From Liquidambar formosana (taxonomy: Eukaryota > Streptophyta > Magnoliopsida > Saxifragales > Altingiaceae): a stretch of DNA of 64,000 nt. The translations under genes and the position numbers were made by a program. Positions 1 through 10,260 of the stretch are shown in pieces; position 1 is the first letter of the stretch; the number at the start of each line of letters is the position of its first letter. The notes below the pieces were generated by a model. The model did no database searches and was not told the origin of the DNA. It saw only the letters and a program-made list of their open reading frames with translations. The stretch lies in assembly GCA_039720395.1 (NCBI GenBank), contig CM077833.1:534501-598500 (forward strand), read 5' to 3'.

Positions 1-696
1 CACGATCGCTTGGTTTTGGTTGAATCTTTGATTTGATCGATTTCACGAGTCGTTTTCAAGTGTGGATCGAAACTTAGGTTTCCCAATTTTGGCTTGGGAC
101 TAAATGTAGGAAATAGTGCTTTTTAGAAACTCAAATGAATGTTTTGTGTGCGCGTTGGTGCTCATTGGGCCTCTAATTAGGGTTTCTTTGATTGTGGATT
201 TTAACGACATCTGATCTTCGATCAAATGGCTCCAAGTTGATCTTAAGGGATTGAATTGAAGATCCAATGGTCGGTTTGACCATTGGATGAGAAATGGTGA
301 TGAATTGAACCACCTAAAGTTGTATCAAGGGTTCGATTTTGGGCAATTTGGGGATCGGAGGGCTTGTACCCTTTGATTCCCAATCAAATGGTCCTAGACT
401 GCTCTAGGGATATTGTATTGAAGATCCGAAGGTTGAATTGGCCCTTAGATCAATGATTATTGAGAATTAAACCACCTAGTGCTGTGTTAGGGGTTCGATT
501 TAGGCTTTTTTGGGTATCGTGCCTGTTCCTGGCCCTAGGGCCTCGGAAATCAGATGTCGAACTAGGGAGATGCCTTGCCCTAGAGGGTAGGACATGGTGA
601 ATAAAGTTAGGTACAAAGTGTGTCCGACCTAATTGCACTGTTAACGGGTTAATTGATTTTGTCCGGAGGCGGCCTGGCAAAATTTGGGTGTCTACA
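1..696 (-). mobile_element. LTR fragment of a Tat-like gypsy element
   Basis: The segment ends (plus strand) in ...GGGTGTCTACA, which on the minus strand is a TGTAGACACCC LTR start of the kind seen in the Tat-type LTRs further right. Immediately after position 696 the sequence changes abruptly to copia leader sequence, so 696/697 is an insertion boundary. The other end lies outside the window, so it could be a solo LTR or part of a full element. No coding sequence is visible. It carries an internal imperfect duplication (separate entry). Confidence 0.5.
211..520. repeat. Imperfect tandem duplication, period about 162 bp
   Basis: Two diverged copies of one unit lie inside the LTR fragment. 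Anchor words recur 162 bp apart: GAAGATCC at about 258 and 420, followed by a TTGATGAATTGAA/TTGAGAATTAAA-like stretch, ACCACCTA and GGGGTTCGATTT in both. Confidence 0.5.
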
Positions 697-1064
697 ACCA
701 TCAAAAGTTCATAGTTGCTGCTATCGCATCATTCCCGTGTAAAACTATCTTCCTGGACGGTTTGTAGTAAAAAATTCATAACTTTTGCTACAAAACTCAG
801 ATTGATGCCTCGTTTGTTGGATTGGAAAGTTGATTCGAAGATCTTTCTAGCCACATATGGTACTAAACGTTTGGAGAAGAACTCAGATTTCGGTATGCAA
901 AACAAGATGACAGTTTTTCATGGCTACCATGAAAACTGTTCAAAATAGTTTTATAAAACCCTAGTGTTCTTAAAACTAGTTAGAACACCATTAACCAATT
1001 AATTATACCATAAATTCCAGCCCATATGGTGTTTGTGTAAAGTACAATCATAGCTCTGATACTA
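697..1064 (-). mobile_element. Diverged copia leader fragment with primer-binding site
   Basis: Read on the minus strand this is a diverged relative of the leader of element 1 (compare 6218-6725): the same order of motifs, including CATATGGGCTGG, TTCATGGTNGCCATGAAAAA, CATCTTGTTTTGC and AAAGTTATGAATTTTTTACT. It starts with a TAGTATCAGAGC primer-binding site (1053-1064), one base off the usual TGGTATCAGAGC complement of initiator tRNA-Met. It is cut at 697 by the gypsy LTR fragment. Confidence 0.7.
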
Positions 1065-1933
1065 TAACACCCTTGTCATTAAATTAGTTTAATTATGTTA
1101 TTAACTGGTAATTTGTTGGATTATAATTTGCATGTGCAGTACACGTGACTTTTAGACCGTTTTTTATGATACATGACGTGTGGGTTATTGTCATTTTGCA
1201 TCATATGCATGCTAGAATGAGCATGGTTACCGTTTGAACGCATTTCGGCTCATTACTGGGCATTTTCAGCAAGGGTCGATTGATCTGGCCCTGAGGCCGA
1301 TCGATCGGAGGTGCTATGAATAATCAGATTAGGTTCTGCCATGGTCTGATTGATCGGGCCTCAGACCCTGACCGATTGGGGTATGGCAAAATGCAAATTT
1401 TTTTTTAAATGTGTTAAATGATGCATGTGCCCCTGGTTCTTTATAAAACCCACCAAACACGATTTTTAGAACCTCATTGCTGCATTTTGAAGACCAAGAG
1501 AGAGAGAGAGAGGAGAGAGAGGAAGGGTGTGTTTAGAGAGAGAAAATCACATTTTTCTCTTGCATGCATGGGTTTTTCACTCTCTTACCTCATTTTGATG
1601 CTTTGGGAAGCTTCCTAAGGGATGGATTCATCTTCTACCACGTGTGGGTTATAGATCAAGCTTGATTTGTGGTGTTTGGAGCTTGTTCTTGCATTCTAGG
1701 CTTGGATCTAACCCTCCAAATGCATTTTCTCTACGTTCGGTGCAACGTATTTGAGGTAGGTGTAATTTTCATGGGTTTCAATCATAGGGATGATAATGGG
1801 TTAGGATATAAGCCCAACTATGTTGAAAAAAAATGTATATTTATATTATTCATGAGATTACATGATTTTTGGGTATATTATCATGTATATTTTGTAATGC
1901 ATGTACTGAGGAGTCTAGTTTACATAACCTTAT
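1065..1933 (-). mobile_element. Probable copia LTR remnant
   Basis: This stretch abuts the primer-binding site at 1053-1064, so by position it should be the 5' LTR of the minus-strand copia element. It is unlike the LTR of elements 1 and 2. It contains an (AG)n run at about 1497-1535. The far end is not resolved because element C begins at 1934. No gene is visible. Confidence 0.35.
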
Positions 1934-2414
1934 TGTAAGCGCCGCGGGCAGGTGCGGCCCTTTGGATGTGTACGCTATTGCGAAGCGCTAGCGTGTCAGG
2001 AGTCGCCACCCAATTCAGCCTTGGGAACTAATCATACCATTCTGGGGAATTCAATCTCAAATTCGACGTATTCGGACCAGAGATTCAGAGTTCGGAGCTA
2101 AGGTACAATGTTGGGAAGGTGTTAAGCACCCAACAATGTTCGATAAAAAACCGGCCTCCGTAAACGATTATTGGCTATATTTAACCCGGAATATTTAATT
2201 AAATTTCATCCATAAGCACACAATTTATGAAATGTCATGCCAATCATATGAAAAATGATGTGAATAAAATGAGGAAGAGGTTATAATACATAACAAAACA
2301 AAATATACAGGTTAACATTTAATGGACTAACCAAAATCAGGGTAAATCATCATAAATATTTAATATTACAAAGAGACATGATTATAACTGAAGTAATTGA
2401 AAGTGGGTAAAGGA

Positions 2415-2516
2415 TGCGTACGCAATAGAAATTAATGAGTACGCATAATGCGTACGCAACACCAACAAATGCGCACGTATAAGTATGCGTACACAACAAA
2501 CACTAATGCGTACGCA
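2415..2516. promoter_or_regulatory. TGCGTACGCA palindrome cluster in C LTR (downstream half)
   Basis: Perfect decamers TGCGTACGCA start at 2415, 2449 and 2507. Variants between them include TGCGCACGTA near 2470 and TGCGTACACA near 2485. The motif is its own reverse complement and holds a CGTAC core. Confidence 0.7.
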
Positions 2517-3127
2517 TACGTTTACTGTGTTCTTCCCCCTGATCTTGGCGCGAACTGAAATCGCACGCATCACTTTTCATCTTGTTAGGGGTCAACTTCT
2601 TTCTAACTTATCTTAATCATTTCTTAATCATATTCAATGATTCAAAACTCGGATCGCAATTCTCATAGTATACTACAAGCACACATAACTCATTTACACA
2701 GATATTTACAGAACCATGGTCATGTTTGAGTTCAAAGTCCTGGGTTTGCAACCCAGCGACTGTCCGGTCCGTACAAAGAAAAAAAAATAATTAATGATAT
2801 CTATCTACCGAGTACATCTTGGTTAATCCTCGATGTATTCTTTAGTGTTAAAAGAAAGAATAATAAATATTGGAATGAGAATAACTTACCCTCAGGTTTG
2901 AGTGCCTCCGATATCGATGCGGCGATTCCCATCTTGTCGCCTTAGATTGCAGCTTTAAATTCCCTTAGTTTCTTCCTGGTTTTCTAGTGATTGGGCAATT
3001 GTTTAATGGATGATTTCATTTCTTTTTCTCTATAAGTTTCTGACTGGTTTTCTCACTGGTTTCTCAACTCTCCAATGGTTTAACTAGAATGATTTTTCTG
3101 AACCCCTTCCTCTGTTCAGAAGAGTCT

Positions 3128-3137
3128 GTATTTATAG
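3128..3137 (-). promoter_or_regulatory. TATA box of C LTR promoter
   Basis: Minus-strand CTATAAATAC, the same motif as in the B and A LTRs. It would start the element C transcript about 30 bp further left. Confidence 0.6.
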
Positions 3138-3337
3138 ACTGCGGTAAGTCGATTCTCCTCATTAAAAAAAACTGAAATCACACCTGTCCGACCCAGGAAA
3201 TCAGTAACCGGCTGGTTCCCTTGTCTTGTTCCCCACATTTCAAATTCAAGTGGTCGCTGAAATCTTCTCCCTCTACCCCATGCTGATCAGACTTGGGTGA
3301 AAACATCGGTGCTGGAAAATGGGGAAGTGACAGATGG

Positions 3338-3402
3338 TGCGTACGTATATGCTACTATTTCGTACGCATCATGCGTACGCATATAGACTATATGCGTACG
3401 TA
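3338..3402. promoter_or_regulatory. TGCGTACGCA palindrome cluster upstream of the C LTR TATA
   Basis: Four copies: TGCGTACGTA (3338), TCGTACGCAT (about 3359), perfect TGCGTACGCA (3372) and TGCGTACGTA (3393). They lie 201-265 bp upstream of the minus-strand TATA box, the same place as the 80-bp palindrome in B and A LTRs. Confidence 0.7.
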
Positions 3403-3555
3403 AGAGGTAAACACACAGGCTCTCAAGCTGCAATCTAAGCAACTCGTCGGGAATTGCTTTGTCAATTTCTCGGGACACACAATAAACCTCATCATCGGGA
3501 TTCCAAATCGGGCGATCTCACATCTGATTGGGCGGTACAAAATGGGGTGTCTACA

Positions 3556-3571
3556 GTTGCCCCTCTTTCGA
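3556..3571 (-). other. Polypurine tract of element C
   Basis: Minus-strand AAAGAGGGGCAAC directly precedes the LTR start TGTAGACACC. This is the expected plus-strand DNA priming site for a gypsy element read on the minus strand. Confidence 0.65.
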
Positions 3572-3839
3572 TTATACTCACTCGTGAGTAATATCGGAAG
3601 ACTTCATATACTCGTTCCATTTTTACCGACTGACCAAATCGAAATCAAAGTAAAAACATGCAATAGGTCGAGTTAGGAATCACCCAACTACCTACGTACC
3701 CTATGGAAGGGATCAGACCCACCGTAGTTCATGCAAACAAAATAAAAACTCACCTGGGCAGTGATGTTGGGTATAAGTGTATGAATTAAAGAAAATAGCC
3801 ATCTCGAGCTTATGAGGAATTGTCCTTGACGAAGGGCAA

Positions 3840-4190
3840 TAAGGCGTTATCGAACCCTATAACAAGGGTTGACCTCAGCAGAGGCCCACGTAAGTGATTT
3901 CGGGCCCTCTAAAGAGGGCTGACCTCAACAGAGGCCCACGTAAACGATTTCGAGCCCTATAAAGAGGGCTGACCTCAACAGAGGCCAACGTAAACGATTT
4001 CGGGCCCTATAAAGAGGGCTGACCTCAACAGAGGCCCAAATCGGGTGATGTCAGACCCTATAAAGAGGGCTGACCTCAACGGAGGCCCAAGTCGGTCATA
4101 TCGGACCCTACAAAGAGGGTTGACCTCAATGGAGGCCCAAGTCGGTGGTAAATTAGCTGTGATTCTCTGACCTTAACGAAGGTCCAATGC
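3840..4190. repeat. 50-bp tandem array in C 3' UTR, stem-loop units
   Basis: About six to seven copies of a 50-bp unit built around CCCTATAAAGAGGG and GACCTCAACAGAGGCCC. Each unit holds two hairpins: a stem such as AGCCCT/AGGGCT, AACCCT/AGGGTT or ACCCT/AGGGT with a 6-nt loop, then CCTC/GAGG with a 4-nt loop. Tandem repeats next to the 3' LTR are typical of the Tat lineage. Confidence 0.8.
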
Positions 4191-4317
4191 TGGATTGAGA
4201 TCTAAACAAAAGCCGGATGTTAAATCAAAATCTTTGCGAGGGTTGGGTATTCGGGACCTAATCGTGGGTCAAGTGTCGATATTGCCCCTGGTTTACAGTC
4301 AACCAAAATCATGCAGA

Positions 4318-4382
4318 TGCGTACGCACAAACCACTACTGCGTTCACATAAGGCGTGCGCAAGGCTGTCACATGCGTACGCA
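4318..4382. promoter_or_regulatory. TGCGTACGCA palindromes upstream of the C PMD gene
   Basis: Perfect decamers at 4318 and 4373, with a GGCGTGCGCA variant between. Before element 1 inserted at 4530, these lay about 290 bp upstream of the PMD start codon at 17723, followed by a possible TATA-like TTCTATACC near 4499. Confidence 0.65.
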
Positions 4383-4529
4383 ACTATGTTTTAATTTTCA
4401 CACAGTAACCAGGACGGCGTCGTTTCGTTTAGCAATGGTTTCAAAACTCATGCCTCTTCGTCTCCTGCGAGAATCGTTTCTGTTTCAACTCCTTCCCTTT
4501 CTATACCCTCTTCACATCCGAAACCCTTA

Positions 4530-6217
4530 TGTTAGGATTATGCCCTAGAGCCAATCATAGAGATGATTGTTTAGGGATTAGGAACAATCATTTGATTTCA
4601 TTTATGTATGTCACATTTATTATTGATTTAATAAAAGGGCTTATTCTATTATGTTTATATGCATCATTTATATTTACATAATATGTCCATGGAGTTAGAG
4701 TTGAGAATATAGAATTACAAAGAGTTGTAATTTTGAGACTATAGATATATCTCTGTACTAAACTCCTTAAGCATTCCTAGTTGAAGGTTCACTATGATGG
4801 ACAGTAATGAACCATAGGACTAGCACTTGCTAGGTTGACTCTATAGGAGGATAGTTAGTCTCAAGCTATTTGTGTGGAGACACTACAACCAACAAGTGGG
4901 TGCCTATTACGAGAATAGGTACACTGAATGTGACCAAAGATATGAGATAAACTGAATAGAGTTTTATCCTGCCTGTCAATCAGTTTCTCATTGTTATAGT
5001 GGTATAAGTAATCCTTAGACCTGAGACACCATAGTTGCCTTATGCATGTAGCTTTAGAAGTTTGATAACACTAAGTGCAGATCCTATTCAGGGGTCTGCA
5101 AAGGTGTTCATTGGCCCTACTGCTATGTGTGTGAAGGCATGTGAGTGATCAACAAGGGATCCATCACTCTCAGGAAAAGAGAGAGAATGTCTTATATAGC
5201 ATTCATAATATAACTCATTAAATCCATGGCCATGGTAGGATGAATATGAAAAGAGTTTCATGAGTTCATCAATGAGTTGATATCTATGAATGAGTATAAA
5301 GTAATTGAACTAGGACTTGACAGACTTCCATGTCCTATTAGTTCAATTGGAGACATTGTGTTGAAGGAAGGATGCAATTGTAACCTATAAACTATAACAG
5401 AAGGGTTCTTTGTAAATGACTATTCACCTCATTAAGGACCACACCATGAGCCATATGCTAGGTGTTACTCATGGTTAGTAGAAGCCCTAATTGATATAAG
5501 TGAGTTATAATCAATTAGGGAATTGGAAGGAGTTCCAATTAGACCCTAAATGGAAAGAGTTCCATTGTGCACACCTCGTGTTATTCCTACTACTTAATGA
5601 TGTGAACCCAATGGGTCACACACTGATCATGCAAGAAGGGCTTTAAAGTCTATGAGAGAAAGGGTTTTAGTGAATAAAGAATAGTTCTTTATAGGCCTAT
5701 TTGTATTTGATACAAATAATAGGGGTTAATGTGCAATTAAGTGTAATTACACATAACCCTATTAGGGTTTCTTCCCCATGGCCAGCCCCCTTTAGTGGGC
5801 TGCCTATATAAGTCACACTTATGTGTGACATGGCATAAGAGGCTTGCACAATAAACCCTAGCCGTCCAGCCCTTTGGAGGCTCCCCAAGGGCTGGCCAGA
5901 ATTTCCAGCACTCTCTCTCTCTCTCTCTTCTCTTCTCCTACTCTAGCAACAACAAGGAAAAGAGGATTAGGACTTGAAGCTCTAGCTAGGTGTGGATACC
6001 GTTGGAGGCAGCACACTTGGGCTGCTCATTCACCGCTGTCCGGAATCAAAGCTTGGAGCAAAAAGGAGAAGACAAAAATTCTGTAAGTGTTCTAACCCTC
6101 TTTGTAGTTAGGGTTTGATTTTGTGTTATGCATAGTTAGATTCATGGGATTGGGAATCGTAGGAAAAATTTTTTATATTCCGCCTTTGTATTTTTCCCTC
6201 TTGTTCGATTCCCAACA
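4530..6217 (+). mobile_element. Element 1 5' LTR (1,688 bp)
   Basis: Starts TGTTAGGATTATGCC and ends GATTCCCAACA. A TATATAA box is at 5805-5811, followed by a CT-rich stretch at about 5913-5935. Closely matches 15887-17575, 50308-51971 and 58349-60012; the element 2 pair is a slightly diverged version with a shorter CT-rich region. Confidence 0.92.
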
Positions 6218-6218
6218 G

Positions 6219-6230
6219 TGGTATCAGAGC
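6219..6230 (+). other. Primer-binding site, initiator tRNA-Met type
   Basis: TGGTATCAGAGC, one base after the 5' LTR. This is the usual copia primer-binding site complementary to the 3' end of plant initiator tRNA-Met. Confidence 0.9.
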
Positions 6231-9200
6231 CATGATTATGCATAATACAAAATACATATGGGCTGGTAATTATGGTGTAGTTGAATGATTCAAAAATCTG
6301 GAAAATTTTTCTGCATAATTGTTTTTCCTCCATGGCTGAACCTAGGGTTTGGAACCCTAGGTCAATTCTCTTTTACTCCTCTTCTAATTGATGGTTAAGT
6401 GTAGCCATGGATGCAATAGGTTGCATAGGGTTTGAGTTTGGAGAAGAAGAATAAGGAAACTAGGGTTTTATAAAACTGTTATGAACAGTTTTCATGGTTG
6501 CCATGAAAAACCGTCATCTTGTTTTGCCTGCCGAATTCAGAGTTCTTCTCCAAAATTTTCTAGCCATATATGGTTAGAAAGCTCTTTGAATAAGCTTTCC
6601 AACCCAACAAACGGCGCGTCAATCCGAGTTCTGTAGTGAAAGTTATGAATTTTTTACTACAGGCTGTCTGGAAAGACAGTTTTGCTCGGGAATGATGCAA
6701 TAGCCACAACTTTGAGTTATTGATGGAGATCAAAGGCATGGCAATGGTTGCCACCACTTGGGTTATGTTCTAGAAATGGTAGGGAAAGGTTCCCAAGCAT
6801 TTAGATGCATCATAATTGGATTAAGATGCTAGAACAGAAGGAAGAAGGAGAAGAACACCATGGAGGCTGAATCTGGGTTTTAGAACCCTAAGGTTCTTGC
6901 AATTAATTCTAATTAAAGCTGCTGTATTTATGATGGCAAATCATTGTAGGATCATTATATATCATGTGTATATGATTTTCTTTAAGTTTCAAAAAGGTTT
7001 TGATGGAAAAAGATTCAAAAAGTTTGAAAATTTTTCATGAACAGCATAGCAGAATTTTTCTGCAGAAAAGTCATCAATGGAGTTTTGATTAGAACTTGAG
7101 TTAGGGAACTCCAAATTGCATGAAACCAATTGCATTAGTTTCCTAAGACATGTAGGATACTGGGAAAATTCGTTTGGTAGCCTAATTCATTCATCTTGCT
7201 GGGTTTTAAATCAATTTCTGACAATGGACAGTATGCTGTAAATTTCTGGGCAGCCTACTGTTGTTTTAATTGTTTAGAACAATTGGTGATGATTTGATCA
7301 TCCAAACCTCTTCTATTAGCTTAGTATTTCATGTAGGGACATGATACAAAAGCTGGTTTCAATGGAGGAGTCGAATTGATAAGGTTTTAGAAGCTATTGT
7401 GACCTTCAAGGTCTGCAACAATGGCTCCAGCAATGGGTTTTGGAAACCCTGATTGTTCTTGATGATGGCAGCCACTTCCACCACTTCTCACGTGTCCAGA
7501 GGCTTGTCCCACACCCCTAGGATGTTCTCCCATGACTGGCCATGGCCTCCCACAGTCGTTGGTGGCCATGGCAGCCTAGCCAAGCTCAGGTAGCCCCCTG
7601 GTAGTGACGGCTGCATAGAGTTAAGGATGAAACCCTAATTTTGAGTTAATGATGAAACCCTAATTTCATTATGGCATTAATTAAAACCCTAATTAGAATA
7701 TTAATTACCTTAATTAAGAGTTAATGATTGGTCATTAAATGACCAATCATGGTTATTGATTGTTAGGGCATAATTAATACCATTAATGATGTCTAGGGTT
7801 AGGGTTTTGGAAACCCTAATTAGTGTAATTAATTAAGGGTAATTAATACCCTATTTGGCATTAATTAAACCCTAATCCCTTTTATTAAATACCATATGAA
7901 CCTAGGGTTTTAATGATTGGACATTAAATGACCAATCATAAGGCATTTAATGATTAGGGCTTGCATTTAGGGTTTAGGGTTATGCATTTAGGGTTTAGGG
8001 TTTCTAATACACTAATTCATCATTTAATTGATTTTATTTAATTCCCATGTTAATTATTTAATTAATATTGATTAATTTTATAATGTTTTAAATGGTTTAA
8101 AACACAATTAGGGATTAAATTAAAATCTGGAAATTCTTAATTAAATGAAATTGTTTTGTTTAAATAAGGAAACCCTAATATTGGATATTAGAGTTATTTT
8201 AGGAAACTTTATATGTTTCTATTAATTTGATTAATTGAAACTAAATGTCTTAAATGTTAAGACTTTATTTAATTCTAGATATTTTTGTTTAAACCTAATA
8301 AGATTAGGATGCATTAATGAGATTAATGTAAATCATTCAAGAGAATTACCATAATGCCCATATGTTTTAATGCTTACAGTTTTTCTTTACATTATGCAAT
8401 GAGATTGTATGTATGTGTTTGGATGATGATTATGGACTATACCCCTTAAACCAATTGTGATTGGCCGTCTTATGAATGGGATTTTATTATTTACAAGAGT
8501 TGTAATTTTATTAAGGTGATGTAATTTATTTGGGGCTTGCATGCCACCTTCCCTCTCCCTCTCTCTCTATCATTCTCTTATGTACCCCACATTCCCCTTA
8601 TGTATCCCTTTCTTTAAATTATGTAAATGTTATGTAATCGAGAGCGCACTAAGGAGCATGGTGGACCCAAAGGAGCATGATAGAGCCCAACAAGCCAATG
8701 GTGGAGACCATCAAGCCAGGGAGCATATTGAAGGACTTGAAAGCTTAGAGAAGTTTTTCAAGAAAGCATGCATGTTACGAATGGTTTATTTTACGATCAC
8801 CTACACCCACCTTAGACCTTGGATTCAATCTATTGGCTTGGATTGAATCCTCTCAAAGTCCATAATCATCATAGTGGGAGCTTTAATTTATGAGATAATT
8901 GTATTAGCTCCAATACTATAGTTTGGTATATGTTACCTATTCACTTAGGGACTAATATCAAAATATGGTACTTTATATATGTTGATATATAATAGCATGC
9001 GATGTATGATTTATAATAGCATGAGATGTATGATTATAAATAGCATAATTTATATGTTTAAATTTTGATACATAGGATGCATGTTAATTTGATGAGACCC
9101 TTTAAAACCCCTCTTATTTAATATTAAGTTGAAAATGGAGAAGTCATTAGGGAATGAATTCTTCATTGCCTTCCATCATTATAGGATCATCTAACGTCCC

Positions 9201-9290
9201 TTAATGTGGGTACCTGGCTGCAGACATGTAGGAGCTACCCATGTTAAAGACATTACTTGAAACTATCACATATGAGATATCATGGGGTGC
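6231..9290 (+). other. Long untranslated leader of element 1
   Basis: About 3 kb without a supported gene. Its first 500 bp recur, diverged and inverted, at 697-1064. The stretch 7620-8000 is rich in AAACCCTAA/TTAGGGTTT telobox-like words and TTAATTAA runs. A perfect 12-bp-arm palindrome (TGATTGGTCATT and complement, 1-nt centre) lies at 7725-7749, with a second version near 7915-7940. A CT-rich block is at about 8541-8575. The same leader occurs in element 2 (51985-55060). Confidence 0.7.
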
Positions 9291-9530
9291 CTAAACTGGT
9301 ATATACCAAGAAACTAACATGTGAGGTATATATTTGGCGAAACATCCCTGTGTGAATGATGGGTTTAACTTAACTAGGGAAGTATTCCAAGAAACTAACA
9401 TGTGAGGTGTATGTTCCCTAGAGGCAAAACGATTGGAACTTGCTTATGAAGCAATAGACAAAGAGTTGTCTTCTTATTGTGGGTTAGAAGCCAAGAAACT
9501 AACATGTGAGGCTTCTAGGTCACAGTGGGA
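9291..9530 (+). other. Three hairpins with a common 17-nt loop
   Basis: The 17-nt loop AAGAAACTAACATGTGA occurs at 9308-9324, 9389-9405 and 9493-9509. Each is flanked by CC/GG and then a different complementary stem: TATATACC/GGTATATA, an outer CTAGGGAA/TTCCCTAG (9374-9381 and 9414-9421), and TAGAAGCC/GGCTTCTA. The same three are present in element 2 near 55064-55280. They sit in the leader upstream of the gag trace. Confidence 0.75.
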
Positions 9531-9849
9531 CCCCAATCCCCATTAGGAATGAGATTCCCGAATTCCATTAGAGGGTGTCTGGAAGTTGATAAAATAGTGG
9601 GAGGAACCATATGATTAAAGACCCAATCATTATGGATAAAAATGAAATCTAATTCTCTGTTTATGTAGATTACCTAATTACTCACCTCAAAACCCCTATT
9701 TCCTAATATATAGGATATTGATAGTTTGACTAAACCCGATTTCTTTGATTGACTTAGGAAATTGAGAATTGTTCTTAATTTCAAAAGATTGTTCATATGC
9801 TATTAGGCCTTTTCTTAAAGGCCCTCCATAAAACATCCTAAGAAGAAAA

Positions 9850-10260
9850 AGACACTATGCACAATTGGCATCTTGTTGTCATGCTATATGATAGTATTGA
9901 TGACTAATGAGCTTCAGAAGCAAAATTAGTCAATGCAAGTGCCTTTGATGTCCTACATCACATACAAAGGTTGTATAGTGAGTAAAATAATACTATAAAG
10001 TATAGTACTTATAAAGGACTTCTTCTAGACTAGGATGTAATAAAAGTTGTTTATTAATAATCATTCTTTTGAAAAATGATTAATCACATAGAATAGCTTG
10101 AGAAGCTAGATGTGATTTAAAATGGAAGCATAGAGGAAAGCAAGTCTTGAAAAGTCAAAGACAAAGAAATATAATTATTTTGTAGTAAATATAAGGTATT
10201 GTAAAGGGAACTTGATAAAGTATCAGTCTTCCTAGAAGAACCAAACTTTTGAAGTTTTGG
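9850..10260 (+). pseudogene. Decayed copia gag
   Basis: Short translated patches broken by stops resemble copia Gag, most clearly a patch reading like DVLHHIQRLYSE, which fits the family's 'D-[IV]-[LM]-x-[HN]-L-x-x-L-Y' region, followed by a K/E-rich tail. No open frame of useful length remains. Element 2 has the same remnant at about 55610-56030. The gag identification is by eye. Confidence 0.5.

Larger units (their letters stand above)
1934..3555 (-). mobile_element. Element C 3' LTR (1,622 bp)
   Basis: Plus-strand ends are TGTAAGCG... and ...GTGTCTACA. It shares landmarks with the B LTR in the same order: GGAGTCGCCACC, an ACCAGAG/TTCGGAG block, then TGGGAAGGTGTTAAGCACCCA. A minus-strand TATA box (CTATAAATAC) lies at 3128-3137. 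Decamer palindromes TGCGTACGCA lie both downstream (2415-2516) and upstream (3338-3402) of that promoter on the minus strand. Confidence 0.75.

Noticed and set aside
5697..6086. Small open frames of 63 and 70 codons repeated in the copia LTRs
   Set aside because: They lie in LTR promoter and leader sequence, are disrupted in the element 2 LTRs by indels, and resemble no protein.
9308..9511. Hammerhead or other known self-cleaving ribozyme in the three common-loop hairpins
   Set aside because: The CUGAUGA and GAAA cores of a hammerhead are not present in the right arrangement; I could not match another known ribozyme.
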